Source: Anarhynchus alexandrinus (lineage: Eukaryota; Chordata; Aves; Charadriiformes; Charadriidae). Taken from it: a stretch of 64,000 bases of DNA. The notes under the pieces are model-generated. The model saw only the letters and a list, made by a program, of their open reading frames with translations, had not been told where the DNA came from and made no database searches. The stretch spans positions 3,362,960-3,426,959 of the forward strand of contig VUYV01000089.1 in the NCBI GenBank assembly GCA_008711295.1, given 5' to 3'. Below are positions 50,063 to 63,513 of the stretch, piece after piece; the stretch's first letter is position 1; every line of letters starts with the position of its first letter. Position numbers and translations under genes: made by a program.

Positions 50063-53000
50063 CTTTTTAAAGAAGAGACTGGACAAATACCTCTCAGAAA
50101 TCATTACCTCTTAACATGGAGAAGACGACTGAGATAATGACAGAAGATTTTTGACATGAGAAGATAAGGTGGCAAACAATTGCTCTTTCTCAGGCTAAAG
50201 GTTAAACAAAGCAAACTCAGCAGGTATCTCTAGAGAGCAAAAATATATCAGGTACACTTCATACCATACTAAGCTTAAACTATTTACATATTAAATCAAG
50301 ACACTGCTGAAATTTCAGGCTTATTAGTGCATCTTATACCTTTAACAAGACTTGTTTAAAAGTTCAACAACTAAGTTTAGAGACAACTTTAAACTGAACT
50401 AAAAGTATGTCAAACAAATAAATTATGCCATCATCATTGTATTTCACAGGTTTAGTACCCAATTCTGTATAACATGAGCACTAATAAGAAATCCGAAGAT
50501 GCACAGAAGCCCTGAGTGATACAAAATGTGTTCCATGTCCTCCATGCCACAGAGCAGTGGGTGTTCTGTTCTTCAGAAATACACCCAGAAAGCAGCACTG
50601 CAGACGACTTTGTTTTTTGATTATATTCAGTGGACATTGCCTATCTGCAGTGGAGGTAAGCACAGGGCTCATGCCATTTGTTTGACTGTTTTTTCTATTC
50701 TGTTCCTGTTAGTACATGGACACGTCACTGGATAACAGGGAACAACTCTGCCTTGACAAAGAATTTGTCTAGATAACGCCAGTTATTTTCCATGCACTAG
50801 GTCTCTTACCAGAGAAGACTTTAAACTTGATTAGCTTGACATTGTGGTGGGTCCTGATTATACTTTTCTCTCTCCAGTTCATATTTCAGTCTAGTACTAA
50901 TTCTGTTGTGAAGAGCACAATATATTTACAGCATTAATGAAGACAACTTCAGTCGGCCTGAATCAGCAGTGTGCAATTAAGGGCATAGTCAGGGATGGCT
51001 CCCAGATGTTGCACCAGCAGCTATCCCTATAATGTCTACAAATACAACAGTGTCAACACAATAGGTACAAAATCAGAGCTGCAACTCATCCTTTATCACT
51101 GTAGTCAGGGCACTGTAACAATCTGGGAAACAGGTTATGCTAATTCAAGCTACTTTCATCATGTTATCTGTCTATCTTCCATTCATTCTTGTGTCATATT
51201 TACTCTTGATTTTATAATGTCATTTTACCGGGTAAGATATTTTCACTCATACAATGAGCCTTGTTTTCAACTAGCTCATTGGATGCCCATCTACTCCACA
51301 GACATGGATCCACTACATAATGGGACATAGGGGCATTTCTTTCCACCCCCCCCATCAAGGGCCTCGCGTGCTGGGGTGGCTGGGACCAATGTCTCAGCTG
51401 GGGGGATGCCTTAGAGCTCCCCTTTTCCTGAGTAATACAGTGTTTCTGCAGCCCAGAGGGAGCCCTGGTGCTGCCAAGACATGTAATACCAGTGTCACCA
51501 CACAACAGGAGAGAGGAGATGGTTAGTCCTCGACATCTTTTCCCTCTCAACACAGTAATCCCTACAGTAAATTCAACTTTATATTCAGTTCTCAATTGAA
51601 AGCTTCTTTTCTCTTCTTCTTTCAGCTACTTTGGGCTTTTATGTTACATTAACTTTTGTAGCTGTAGTACTTAAGAGTGCCAAAGTGTAAAGGAACATGT
51701 GTTACATGAAATACGGTGCATAAAATTGTTATAGTTGTCTAGCCAATACACAAAAAATACTTTATTGCTGTCTCACAGGTAAGAGACTTGTTTGAATTAG
51801 TTGATTACTGATTTAATATTTCACTGTCAGAGCACATTTTACATCTCGAAAGACAGGATTACTTAAAATATAAAAGAAGCTTAGCAGATAATTTAAACAC
51901 CTAGCAACAAGAAATGGGTCATCTGTTTTGAGCTTGTGCCACACATCAGAGGTCCTGGAAGCACAAAAGTGTAACTAAAAGTCTCTCATTTAGTCATTAA
52001 CTGAAACTAAGAGCAAGAAATAAGATTCATGCACTGAACAGATCTAAGGTTCCATGGAGCCATCACCACAGAAAATTGAAACCCAGATGAGCAGCGGCAT
52101 CACATAAGTGCAGCAACAGTATTTACAATTGATTACAGTGAAAACTGCGACAAATCAGAGAAATGAGAAAAAAAACAGGTAGTAACTTGCAAAACAGACA
52201 AAATTTATGAATAGAACTCCAAGTCAGCTGCTTGTTTATTTTTTTTCTTTAGGGAAAGAACTCAACCCTTTAAAAGCATTTGTTACCTTCAAGGGTCTAA
52301 GAAAAGGAAGGCACAGTTTATAAAGCCACAAAGGAAAGCAGAAAGATTTTAGAGCAGAAAGAACTAGTATCAATGTAGAAGCAAAACTGACCTCTATATT
52401 AAAAGAGCTTACTGAAATCTTGTCTTTAATGGGCTCTGTGAAAGCCTTAGAAATCAAATTGGTAGAACTGCAACAGACAAACAGGAAACAAAAGAACGGC
52501 GCTAATACACTGATAGAGTGACAAAAGAGTAGCTGCTTAAAATCAGGGAATCCCAATGATAAGGGATCAGCAACATTAGTTCAGTAAAGACAATTTTCTT
52601 CAGGTTTTTCTATTTCAATCATAACACCCTGATTAGACTGAAGAAAGCAAAATAAACCTGAGACAGGCGTATAATACAGACGTAGTTCTTAAATCACTTT
52701 CTTTCAGAAATTACAAAAAAACAAAGTATTCACTCATTCCCAAAAGTTGCTTCCTAGATGAAATGTAAAAGCACAAAAAGATTATATATAACCAGACTCT
52801 GGTATATTAGAAGACATTTTACAATCAACTAGAACTGCATTTATGACCAACAATATGAATATCAGGGAATATTCCTTATACTGCTAGCTGTCCTTGGAAA
52901 TAGATGAACCTGCTATCTACCTTGCTTCCTTACTACTTGGTGAATTACAAGAAAAATAACTTCTATTTTTATCGTCTTCTGCAAAAATTTGCACACCCTG

Positions 53001-53931
53001 AGGATTCCAATCTGAATTCACATGACACAGATGGAAGAAAGATTTCTTTTTCCAATATTTTCTTCTTGTTAACATGATCTTTTCCTCTAATAAAAAAGGA
53101 AATAAAAAGCTCCAGTTCCTTCTTTCTTTCCATTACCATAGGAATGTATACCACAGTATATTATTTTTTTTTCTCTTTTTGTCCATTTGCTTTTCTGTGT
53201 TCCCCTCATTTGTCCTTCTTTCTCATATGTCCATTCTACACCCAGTGGCTGTTTGGAAGCCACTGGGTAATGTAACATGAAGAGTAATCAAGGTTACCTT
53301 ACGGTAACTGATTGAAAAATTTTATCTTTCATGAAATGGGCACCAAGTATAGGAAAATTAGGAAATTCTTAAAAGGTTTCTGAAATACCTTAATTGTGAA
53401 TATCTTCTCCCCATCCGCCCTTTTAATTTTACTATATTTTACAGTTTCCTAGCTTCCATAAACCCCAGTGTTCTCCTGAGGACTAACTCTGAGTTATGAT
53501 AGTTCTCAACTTTTTATCACTTTCTTGGATTATTTTGTCTGAGTTTACTACTGCTTTTCTGTACTGTATCATTCCATCTGCTCATTCTGTTCCAGAATGA
53601 GACTGGAATCTTTCTGAAGTGAAAATGGAATTTAAAAATATATTTTTATCTGTGATGTGGGCCAGCTGCAGATTGTAGACTGAAGGGCTGGGATTTTTCG
53701 TGCATGTGTGCATGCGTCTGTGAACTCAGAGTGTCATGACTGACCATTAGCTCTATGCACAGGGAGGCAGGATGCAATCCTCTGGGAACAGAAGAGTTTA
53801 CTTTTACTTGAAATTCGCACACACATACAGACATTGTAAAAATGGCAAGTAGTAGGAATGGTGAGCTGCTTTGCAAAGTCTTATCAGTGCCATTAACTTA
53901 TTATTTTTACTGAATATTATTATTTGTTACT
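50063..53931. other. mostly AT-rich unique sequence, no gene established
   Basis: A GC-richer patch at about 51330-51540 carries overlapping frames on both strands without a recognisable family. An interval 50450-50655 is bounded by 'tttcacag' and 'gtaagc', but its frames contain stops. Confidence 0.45.
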
Positions 53932-54188
53932 TCATGCTAAACAAAAACATTTTACTGTCTCTGTGATGTTGTGCCAACTAAGCTGCACCAATGCCTCATC
54001 CTGTGGATTCTTCCCCAGAGATCTGAGCTGCCTTAGCAACATGATACACCAGATTGTTGTATCCTCATGGCCTAGCTCATCAATAGGAAAATCTTCAAAG
54101 TGTAGCTGTGAGTCCTTACATATACCCTCTACTTTTGTCACAGAAGTTGATTTGGTACGGAAAGATCTATGATCTTTCAGCCAGGGTT
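53932..54188 (-). other. open minus-strand segment with splice acceptor, unverified
   Basis: On the minus strand, 'tctgtttttcatgcag' (ending at 54189) is followed by about 85 open codons (PWLKDHRSF... to ...HNITETV) and a stop at 53932. The frame reads through balanced sequence and includes 'FEDFPIDELGHEDTT'. The region just upstream on the same strand (54240-54780) has scattered partial frames with many stops, more like a decayed pseudogene. I do not recognise the product. Confidence 0.2.
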
Positions 54189-57100
54189 CTGCATGAAAAA
54201 CAGACATTTTCCTTTAAAATCACCTCTGTATTCAAGCCTTCAAGTTCATGCAGAAGATCCAGAGATCCAGCCTGCTAGCAGTCAGTGAAACAGTAGTCTT
54301 TGTCCTACTTAAGAAACAGCACTCTAAAAGGATATTGCTAGAAGTTCTGATTCTTCCTCCTTGAGAATCTATCCTCGTAAAGCTTTTCTTCTTTGGAAAT
54401 ATCTATCACGCGTTCATCACACAAATAAAATTTCTTGTGTATTTTCCCGTTCTAATGGTCTGCTAGTAAGGCATCAAACTTTATTTTTCATGGCAACACC
54501 ATCTACATCTTTTTCTGAAAGAAAGTATAACTTCACTGCGTTTCAAGCTCAGATGCAGTTGAACACAGTGGTGGCAACTGCCCATGCTTGAAGCCAGTTG
54601 GAAGCCAGCCACTTCCAAATCAGAAACAAAGTAGATACACTAGATAATGTCAAATCTGAGCTAATAAGCTGTGATGAGAAACAATGTGCATTAGCTAAGG
54701 TTCATTGTCTGACACACGCAGCTTCCAGGCAGGTTAGCAAACTGGCAGGGCAAATTCACATCTGCCTGCAAAACACTGTATAGACATGTCTTTCATTAGA
54801 GCAGATAATAGAGGTCCCATTATGAGAGACTAGATTAGACATGAGATCCTATTCCCCACTGTGGCTGTTCCTTCACACAGAGCCTGATCCAGTGGGAATT
54901 CAGCCAGCACTGAATCCTGTTGGCTTCAGCTGATATTTTCTAGTTCATTAAGCTTGTCTCGCTATTTTTCTCTCCTACAATACAATTCTGTTCAACAAAT
55001 TCATTGGGATGTGCTATTTAGTACTGGAATTTTTGTTCAAAAACCAAAACATGAGGGACTTTTTATAAACTTTCAATTTTTGGAAAAGGGCTTCTGTAAA
55101 GAAGTATAATGTACTTGGCATGGGTTATGAATATTAAATCAGCAGATGTGTTCATTAATCAATAAATTGCAGAATACATACCTGACATTTCACCCATTTT
55201 TTTAACATTATGAAATCAGTGTTGCTGTTCCATAAAGCTTAGGTCAAGTTCGTACGTTTGTAATGCTTCCAACTTGTTTGAGCAGGTGTGCTCCTGTCTC
55301 TGTTGGGTAGTTTGGCAAACTACTTCCTCACATTTGTAAATTTGCAACAGATGTCCTAGCTTTGAAGCATATGTATTATATAGTCTACAAACTGCATGAA
55401 ATAAAATTATCAGGACATGACAAATTTATGAACTGACTTGCTGAAATTTCGACTATTGCAAAATCCATTATTGCTTCTCTGCTGTTGGACATTCTGCTGC
55501 ATTCAGATTATGAGAGACATATAAAACAATACCACTGGCTGTGTTGTTGCTTTTTCCATAGGTATAAGTAGGCATTTGCTAAAAATGGAAATGTACCAGC
55601 AGACATTAGAACCCAAATTTATCTTTGTGTGCGCTAATTGCATGATTCTGGTAAAACAAAGGTACATCTTTCCTTTCTCCTTCTACTTGAACTGACTTGG
55701 AAACTATTCTGTCTCAGTAAATATGAAAATGCCAGATTTTGTTTCCATTTTGTTTTTATTTATGTGGTAAATGTTTTGTGTCTCGGTTCTGCCATCATCC
55801 AGCTAAGATTGGACACAAAATGCCAAAATGTCACAAGCGGTTCTCACAGTATTTGTTACCCAGATTTTCAGATACAGAAGGTTTAAATAGTCAAGCTGGA
55901 TCCTGGAAGCTATTCAGACTTTTTTTTTTTTTTTTTTTTCAGTTTAAACTGAAATGCCAAAGGTTTTGAGATTTACCCACCAGTAGTTTAATCCGCGTTT
56001 TGTTTTGTCTTGTTGTATTGTGTGGACTGTGAATATACAACACATTTGAGACTCAGATGGAATAACAAATTTTAAATAACCAATAAAAGTGTTCAGCGCT
56101 AAAGGCTACATAACCGGGTTCTGGTATTTGCCTTCATTTTAAAAGACTAGTGAACTATACAATTAACAGCTGCATATACAGCCTTGTAGTATGAATGCAA
56201 CATACATAACTTTAAGCATATTATGTTATACATAATATACACCTTAATCTATACTATAATGTTTGGATGTCCTTTACATTCAAAACATTATAGTTTTCAA
56301 TATGACTTTAGAATGCAACTTTAATACACTTTAATCCTCCCCAAAACCTAGTCCCCCACCTCTTACTTACAATTAAATAAGTATTTGTTGATAAACATTA
56401 AATTAAAATAAACTATCTAACCATTAATGCATTAAACATATTTCTTCCATCTCATTCCGTGAGCGTATCAGATCTGGCTAAACCTCTGCTTCATAAAATG
56501 ACAATTTTTCACTGTCAAAATTCAATTTACTGGTAAAAGGACAAAACATTTAGAAACAAGCTAGTCTTATCTTTTCTTGCAATAGTGCTCCCAACTTAAT
56601 AATTGGATTTTATCATTGCTTATCACTGTGTGAGGGAAGAAAAACTACTATGAGAAAAAAGAAAATAAAAACTAGTATATACTTCAGGCTAGAACATTAT
56701 CACACGTATTTTAACTCCCAATCAAGTTATCGGAATTACTGATTATTTAGCGAATGGTGAGGCACATTCAAATGCAACAAATCAGTGAGAGCAGTGACAT
56801 ACTCCCCATAACTTACCATGGAGCTTGTAGCAAAAATATAAAAGTTACTGCCAGAACGCCTCTGCTACAGAAAGAGAGCAGGATGTTCAACGGGACTCCT
56901 GTTCCCTATTGCAGATTTTCCCTGGGCTCCAGGGAGGTTGTTTTTGGCTGGCTGACTGACTGTGACCATTGCCCAGGACAGTTCAAGCAGAGCAGAACAT
57001 CTTTGCTGTTCCCACCCTGCATGCCAGATGCATCTCTTGAGTCCAGCCAGAAAATTTCTTCTCACAGCTGATGTTGATTTTGTCATCAGAGCTGGTGCTG

Positions 57101-60100
57101 CACAACAAATTTCACCCCTCCAGCTTCTGAAAGATGACAGATGAAGCTGGCAATATTCATATCACACAGCATCTGGTTTATGAACTGTTGAGTTTCATAT
57201 TTCTCATTCAGCATTTAGGTGATGTCTGATTACGAGAGGAGACCTAAGAATCAAGACTAAATAACATTTTGCTACTTGATCATTACTTTGCCCACAAACC
57301 CCATCTACAATGTATTCACTTTTCTGTAAACTAAGTATAGTCTCTGTTAAAGAGGTGATATGGAATAGAATTTGCGAGTATCTTAAAATTTAAAAGATTT
57401 TTACTATTTTTAGCAACAACCAGTCATTGCCACCTTGCATATACAGGGAAAGACATAGTCAGAGATGAACTTCAGTTGGGAAGTGAGGAATAGTGCTTAG
57501 TATATCTCAGACCTAAAAGATTAAGCCAGCTCCATCTGAGATCATCAGTGATGGAGAAGCTAGTTATTCTTTTTTCCAAAGTGATTTGATAATGTCTGTC
57601 CCGTTGCAGACACTTTTTTTCCTGCAAGTATGACATCATTGAATCTATCTGCTTTACCTTGAGTGAAGGTTAGGCCTAAGACATGTTCCAGAAACAATGT
57701 AAATGTTGGAAAATCTTTCCAGTAACCAAACAAAATGGTCCCCTTGGATTTTGTAATAGTAGCAATTAGTAAGAGAGTACCAATCTATATTAACCCAGGC
57801 TAGGCCATATAAGTACAGGTTCAATGAAATTATTTGATGCATAAAAAATTCAATTTACTCTAAAATAGTAGCATTAAACATGCAATTCAAAGACCAGAAT
57901 AACACACTTAAATTTAAAATCTACTTCAAGCCTACAAAGGTCATTCTTGTATATTTTCTGTAAGGTTGAAGATATTTGAACTATTATGGTTATTATTGAT
58001 TTATTTGAAGAATTAAGTAGGTGTGAATTTCAATTTACTGACACAGCCTTATATCCTATGAAATTTACACTCTAAAGTTTTTTAATATATACATATATGT
58101 AAAATAAAGGTGTTCCTAGGTACGGAGGAACTGTAGAATGTTTCTTTGGGAACTCAGAAGGAATAAAAAAAAAAATCCAGCTACTCAGAACTGAGCTGCC
58201 CAAGAGAGAAAAATTCCCATTGATGTGATTGGTATCAGCTTAACAGATAACCTTGTACAAAAGTGTCTCAGAGCAACGAAGGCATAGACCACTGTGACAC
58301 ATTTTCTAGTAGAGAAACAGGTGTTGTCTACAGGTAACTCTAAGATATCTGCAAAGCAATGATGTAGCACGCTCTGCACTGCAGTTTCACTGTTCATGTA
58401 AAGGAAGAAACAGTGACATATGCCAAACCACATCACCTGCTGGGGACCAGAGTGTGTGTGGCCTCTGTGCATGTGTGCACACTGAAAGTCGATGGAGATT
58501 CCTGCTAAATGAGTGGTAAGACTCCTGCTGAATTCGTCATTGCAGGTTCAGAACAATATAGCAGAAATTAAATAGCTTCCCAATAGTTTGTCTACAAGTC
58601 CTCAGTGAAACTCTGATACAGAGGCCAACCTTCTTCCTTCCTCAGACACTTAGGGTGCCACAAAGGACCCACCAAATAAGTTCACTGAAGGCCAGCTAGT
58701 AATCATCTATGTTTAGGAATGATATCTGTGATTTCCTGCACTATCCCTGTGATACTGTGGTGGTAAGGCAGCAAATACAACTTGTGCTTTATTGTAGACT
58801 TACAGAGCAGCAAACAACTTAAGAAATTAACTGTGTTTTTAAATAGATATCTTAAAAGATGAAGCCTTGTATTAGTTCATGTATTCCCACATTTTGGAAC
58901 CAGCCTGTCCTATCTGGCTGCTGTAGCAATGCAGATTTCAAAAAAGCAACCACAAAGCAACTTCAAATGGGAGTTGTGTAAACCTGAATTGACTGGAATT
59001 GACTGGAGAAAATACAGTTAATTGGCAAAGTGTTATTAGTATGAAATTGGATATCTCCAATTTAACAGTGATGAGCAGAAAGTCAACTCATCATAAAAGT
59101 AAAACATCCATCAACAAACAATCCCCAAATCGTGAAGCTCATCAACACAGAAAAAGCACTGACAATATTATTGAAGCTTGCTTTTCAAAATCTGTCAAGG
59201 CAATAGCAACTTATTTTATCACAAGACAAAGGAGGAATTTTAGAAAGGATATTCACAAATCTCTACAGATACTTCCATTATCTGTCACATACCTGGGAAA
59301 GCTGAAACTCTAGCAAGCGAATAATATCCAGTCCTGTGAGATAATTAGGTGGATTCTGTTGTTACAGATCTTAAAAGTGTGCTTTAAAACCAAAAGCTAA
59401 AAATAATATCAAGTTCACATTTATTATAGGCTAAGAGCTAAAAAATGAAGAGCTACCGAATTTCTGTTGGCTTGTTGAACTTAAATAACTCATAACTTGA
59501 CAGATTGTTAGAGGACACTCTGTAAAGTGCTTTGAAAATGAAAACAAATGCAGTATATTTGGTAAACTAGTAAGAAACAAACCAAAGTTAATATGGTCAG
59601 TGACATGCTAGGAAAATCAATAGCCACAACATGGATGATATGACAAAATGTGCCAATGTTTGCAGTACATTCTTTTGAAATCTTAGAAAATTTTTGTATT
59701 AGATACTGATCAGCTACCATTGTTCACATCAGTGATTCTAACTTGTCCAAATTGCAGAATATTTCAGTGGAAGAATGTGCATATTTTTGACAGATAAATA
59801 AAATCATTGCATTCCTGATCTTTGAAAATATTAAACTTGTTTTCCTTTCCTATATGGCTAAAGTTATACAAAATGACTTCAGCAAAAACAGGAATTTAAA
59901 TCAAGTCTAGGATATTTAAGAGGTTGTCATTTTCCTGCCACTTACAGAGAAGAAGAAGTTTCTCTGTGATTTCTCGTGAAATGGCCAAATCTCTTACATG
60001 CTTGGATACTCTAATGTCTACAAGGAAAAAAATGCACTAAAATGATAATTAAAAAAATAAAATTTTCAAATAAACACTTGGACAACTGAATTACAAAAAT

Positions 60101-61934
60101 GTATTAGTTATTCCGCAACAAAAACTCAGAAAGAGAAAGTCAACATTTTTTTTTGCAAAATAGAATTAGTGGCAGTCATAAAAGAAGAGCAAACATCAAG
60201 ACTGAACTACAAAATATACTTTAGTGATGAAAATATTGAGAGTGACAAAATAATTTTGCTTATTTCAGACACCTGACTTGAAAGATCAGACTGCTGTATC
60301 ACTGTCACGTGAAACAATTGACCACATTTTCTTTCAATAGGTTTATTCAAAAAATAAAATAAGAGTCCTTTCCTTGGTATTTAGTTGAAGAGCCATTGTT
60401 CATGCTTTAGAGATTGAGGAAATCTCTATGAAGAATCTCATATAATGGTAAACATACAAATAAACTCCAAATTCAACACATTTTTCAATGTCACTCAAAA
60501 ATGGCTACTGCAAATGAATGTGAGACCTGTGTCTTTTGATGCTAACACGGGCGTGATTTCTACTATTGCTATGGTGCTGTGCGTTGGCTGTTGGTGTTTC
60601 AAATTGTCTGGAAGAGAGAACAACAATTTATGGCTTTGTTAAGTTACTTATCTTTCTATTAAGCACTGCAAATTATAGTATCTCACAACAGATATAAAAT
60701 AAACTGTCAATAACAGCATAATAATAATTTTGTATCAATTGCAAGTGAGAATTCTTCATGAGACATTATTAAAAGGCAATGTTTTTTCCTTATAATAGTT
60801 CCATTGCTGTTGGCAAGCATATCATTATAAGCATAAAGTGACCATCTACTCCTTGAAAGTATTAAGACAATTGTGGTTTAGACATATCTTTTAACTACCT
60901 TTTGATGGAAAATTTGAAAACAAATAGAAGCCACTTCTAGTCATGAAACTTACCATTATTATATTCCTACTCAGCACAAAATATGTCAGTGCATTTTATC
61001 CATTGCTATGCAATTCCATGAAACATTAGGTCAGTACGAAAGCAGAGAAAACATTTTATTTAAACGACAAAACAATCATACCAGGTATTCCTAAAACAAT
61101 ATCATCTCCTATTCAAAGATACTTTTTTTTCTGTCAAGGTTGCTGTTGCCATTAGTTCCTGATGTACGCTGAGTTCACTACCAATCGACTTTTGAAAAAC
61201 AGAGAACAGAATGTGTAAATTGTGCCAGAGGTACTGAATTTCTTACAGTGTCTTACAGCTTGCCAAGATATTTTTTTCTAATACCAAAGATCTCAAAGCT
61301 TTGTTTAGGTTGCGACATGGCAAGAATGACACATCTAGAGAATTATTAAAGCAACAATAAGACTTAATCTCTCATAACCTCCAAAGATAAACTAAAGTCT
61401 ATTTACAAGTAATGTAAGTATCAGAAGGAAAGGATGTAAACGAACAACATTATTTACCAAACTCTCAGCTTATGTCACCTGTCACTTGCAGATATGTTTA
61501 ATTTCATGAAGAAGAAACCGTTGCAGAACAGAAACAGAAACAAAAAAAAATGTGATATACACAACCTAGATTACAAGTTTATGGCATGTCTTTCCTCTGT
61601 AAATGAATACATGACCTGTACACACATTTTCTACTGTTACACTGCAACATTTTGTTGATTCACTCCTGCTGAAGAATCATAATGTTTCTTATAGATGCAC
61701 TTCCAGTACAATACGATTTTTATGTACAGAAACATTTTGGTAGCGTCTTGCAAATAGGTGGCACTAATTGACTTACATGTATCCATCTACCGAATACTGA
61801 AGTTGCATTCCCAAATACTTGCCCTTTGGAGCTTTTACTGCCTTTAGGTTGAGATTTGATTGCAGCAGCAGGAACAACAGTAGATCTTCAAAATGTAATC
61901 ATATTCTTCAGCGGTGTGCATCACTTATTAACTT
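54189..61934. other. AT-rich unique sequence, no gene established
   Basis: It contains a T run at 55919-55939, an inverted repeat at 56253-56294, and scattered frames of up to 105 codons with no family resemblance. No mobile element was recognised. Confidence 0.45.
56253..56294. repeat. short inverted repeat (hairpin)
   Basis: The arms ACTATAATGTTT and AAACATTATAGT pair perfectly over 12 bp, with partial pairing further in, and enclose a loop of under 20 bases. No transposon termini are evident. Confidence 0.7.
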
Positions 61935-62300
61935 TTATTTGATTTCCCTCTGGCACCCACTGCTCCAACAAATGTTATCTTCTTGTTCAGTTTTGTCAAG
62001 ATCACAAACCTGGCAATCAGAGCTGTAACTGTGATTCTCACCAAATAAACCACCCCTTGAACTGTGCTGTAGCTGCTCAGGTGCAGGGAGCATTCTGTCC
62101 TGCGTTAGTCTGCCAAGCTCAGAAACTGGAATGGCTGAATTAACCTGTCCTGTTGATTGTGAGGCACTCAAAGGAGAAAAAGGAAATCCTAATTTGTGAA
62201 TTGTAACAGAATTTGCATTTATATCACATCTTTTGCTGCACATTACAAAAGAGAAACTTTCCTTTCTCCTAGGATGACAAGGGGCTTTACTTGATACCTT
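61935..62300 (-). other. candidate terminal coding exon, unverified
   Basis: On the minus strand the frame opens directly after a pyrimidine-containing tract ending 'cccactctcaactag' (AG at 62301-62302) and runs 121 codons to a TAA at 61935-61937. The peptide has balanced composition with many Ser, Cys and charged residues (e.g. 'PVSELGRLTQDRM', 'CQVCDLDKTEQEDNICW') and no transmembrane segment, quite unlike the AT-driven frames elsewhere. An in-frame stop lies immediately upstream, inside the acceptor, as expected for an exon edge. A weaker second acceptor ('cttttgtaatgtgcag') occurs about 60 bp inside. An AATAAA overlaps the stop codon. I do not recognise the protein and no upstream exon is identified. 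It could be a chance frame. Confidence 0.3.
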
Positions 62301-63140
62301 CTAGTTGAGAGTGGGAGTTTGGTTCTTTCATTTTGTTTTGAAGAAGAAACATATGAGTCTACATTAACACAATTGTATTGGCTTGGAAATATTTCATTTC
62401 TTCTTGGATAATGTCCAAAATCTATTAATCACCAGCCTTTTCTTTTTCTCATTAGTGTACGGGAACAAAAGTTAGATTGATAACCTAGAAAGACAGATAA
62501 GATTTGTAAAGGCAACTAATATTCCATTAACTAAGTTTCTGGACAGATGATATAAAATTAAAATGAACATGACTTTCAGGGGATAAAAGTTTTTCAGACT
62601 GAATCGCCTAAAAAGCAAATCATTTTTAGAAACCTTGGCCTTCCAAGTGAATTGCATAAATCGAGACATACCGTATGGAATTAATTTGGCTTGTTTTTCT
62701 ACTCAGAGAATGCTTCAGAAAAGGTTTCTCTTTCACTGAAGTTTCTTTATTAGTTAAATTTATTACAGGTTTTTTGCTAGCTTTTTTGAATCTATGGATG
62801 TGCTTAGGAGCAGTTCAATATTAATATTCATTATTCAATATATTTTAATTAAAAATATTGAATAATTTGTTATAAATTACTTGAAAAGCATGAAATACTT
62901 TATTTTCACTGACAAGATGAATCCTCTATCCATGTACTGGTCCATAAAATGGTTTTGAATTTAAAATTATTTGAGGAAAAGGACTAGAGAAGTACCAAGA
63001 CTGTCATACCCTTTCCTCTTTAAGCTATGCAGGAACTAGGTGATGCCTAGCTTACAAAAAAGAAATTAACACTGTGAATTTGAGAAGATTTTGGTTGAAA
63101 CACATGTAAAAATAATGTTCTGAATAACTGTTCTGAATAA
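62301..63140. other. AT-rich sequence before the terminal LTR
   Basis: It holds a palindrome (62830-62866) and two 'tgttctgaata' units next to the LTR edge. I see no gene. Confidence 0.5.
62830..62866. repeat. 37-bp near-perfect AT palindrome
   Basis: The arms ATTATTCAATAT and ATATTGAATAAT flank a TTTTAATTAAAA core, with one extra base breaking perfect symmetry. It could extrude as a cruciform. No flanking transposon features are seen. Confidence 0.85.
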
Positions 63141-63252
63141 TGTTCTGGGGTCCGCGAGAGGACCGTCCTGGACGACTCACTCAGAGACCGGTGTTTGAGA
63201 TACCCTTGGGCTAAATTAAGGTGGTATGACACCAAAAAATTGATTGAAAAGT

Positions 63253-63258
63253 TTTATT
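63253..63258 (-). promoter_or_regulatory. AATAAA polyadenylation signal of the minus-strand LTR
   Basis: TTTATT on the plus strand. It lies between the TATA-like box and the U5 terminus, which sets the orientation of the LTR. Confidence 0.7.
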
Positions 63259-63314
63259 GATAGCAGAAGCTATTATAACAGAAGCTATTTTGGCAGAAAC
63301 TATTTAAACTTTGT

Positions 63315-63325
63315 TATCTATAAAG
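63315..63325 (-). promoter_or_regulatory. TATA-like box of the minus-strand LTR
   Basis: Minus-strand 'ctttatagata'. Transcription would start near 63290 and read leftward out of the LTR into the AT-rich flank. Confidence 0.5.
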
Positions 63326-63345
63326 GGCTGAGGGGGTCATAACAT

Positions 63346-63513
63346 AGGAAAGAGAAGAGTAAAGAAAGAAAGAAAAGAAAGAGAAAGAGAGAATGAAAGA
63401 GAAAGAAAGAAAAAGAAAGAAGGAGAGCAAAAGAGAGAAAAAGAGGAAGGAGGGAAGGAAGGAAGGAAGGAAGGAAAGCAGGAAGGAAGGAAGGAAGAAA
63501 GGAATAAAAGGAT
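63346..63513. repeat. purine microsatellite (GAAA/GGAA)n inside the LTR
   Basis: About 170 bp are almost entirely purine on the plus strand, changing from GAAA-type units (63360-63420) to pure GGAA/GAAG units (63450-63500). It interrupts the U3 of the minus-strand LTR just upstream of its TATA-like box. A 91-codon minus frame across it (63318-63593) is a repeat artefact rich in Ser, Phe and Leu. Confidence 0.95.

Noticed and set aside
50450..50655. Interval bounded by acceptor-like 'tttcacag' and donor-like 'gtaagc'
   Set aside because: I could not find a frame open across the whole interval, and such site pairs are common by chance.
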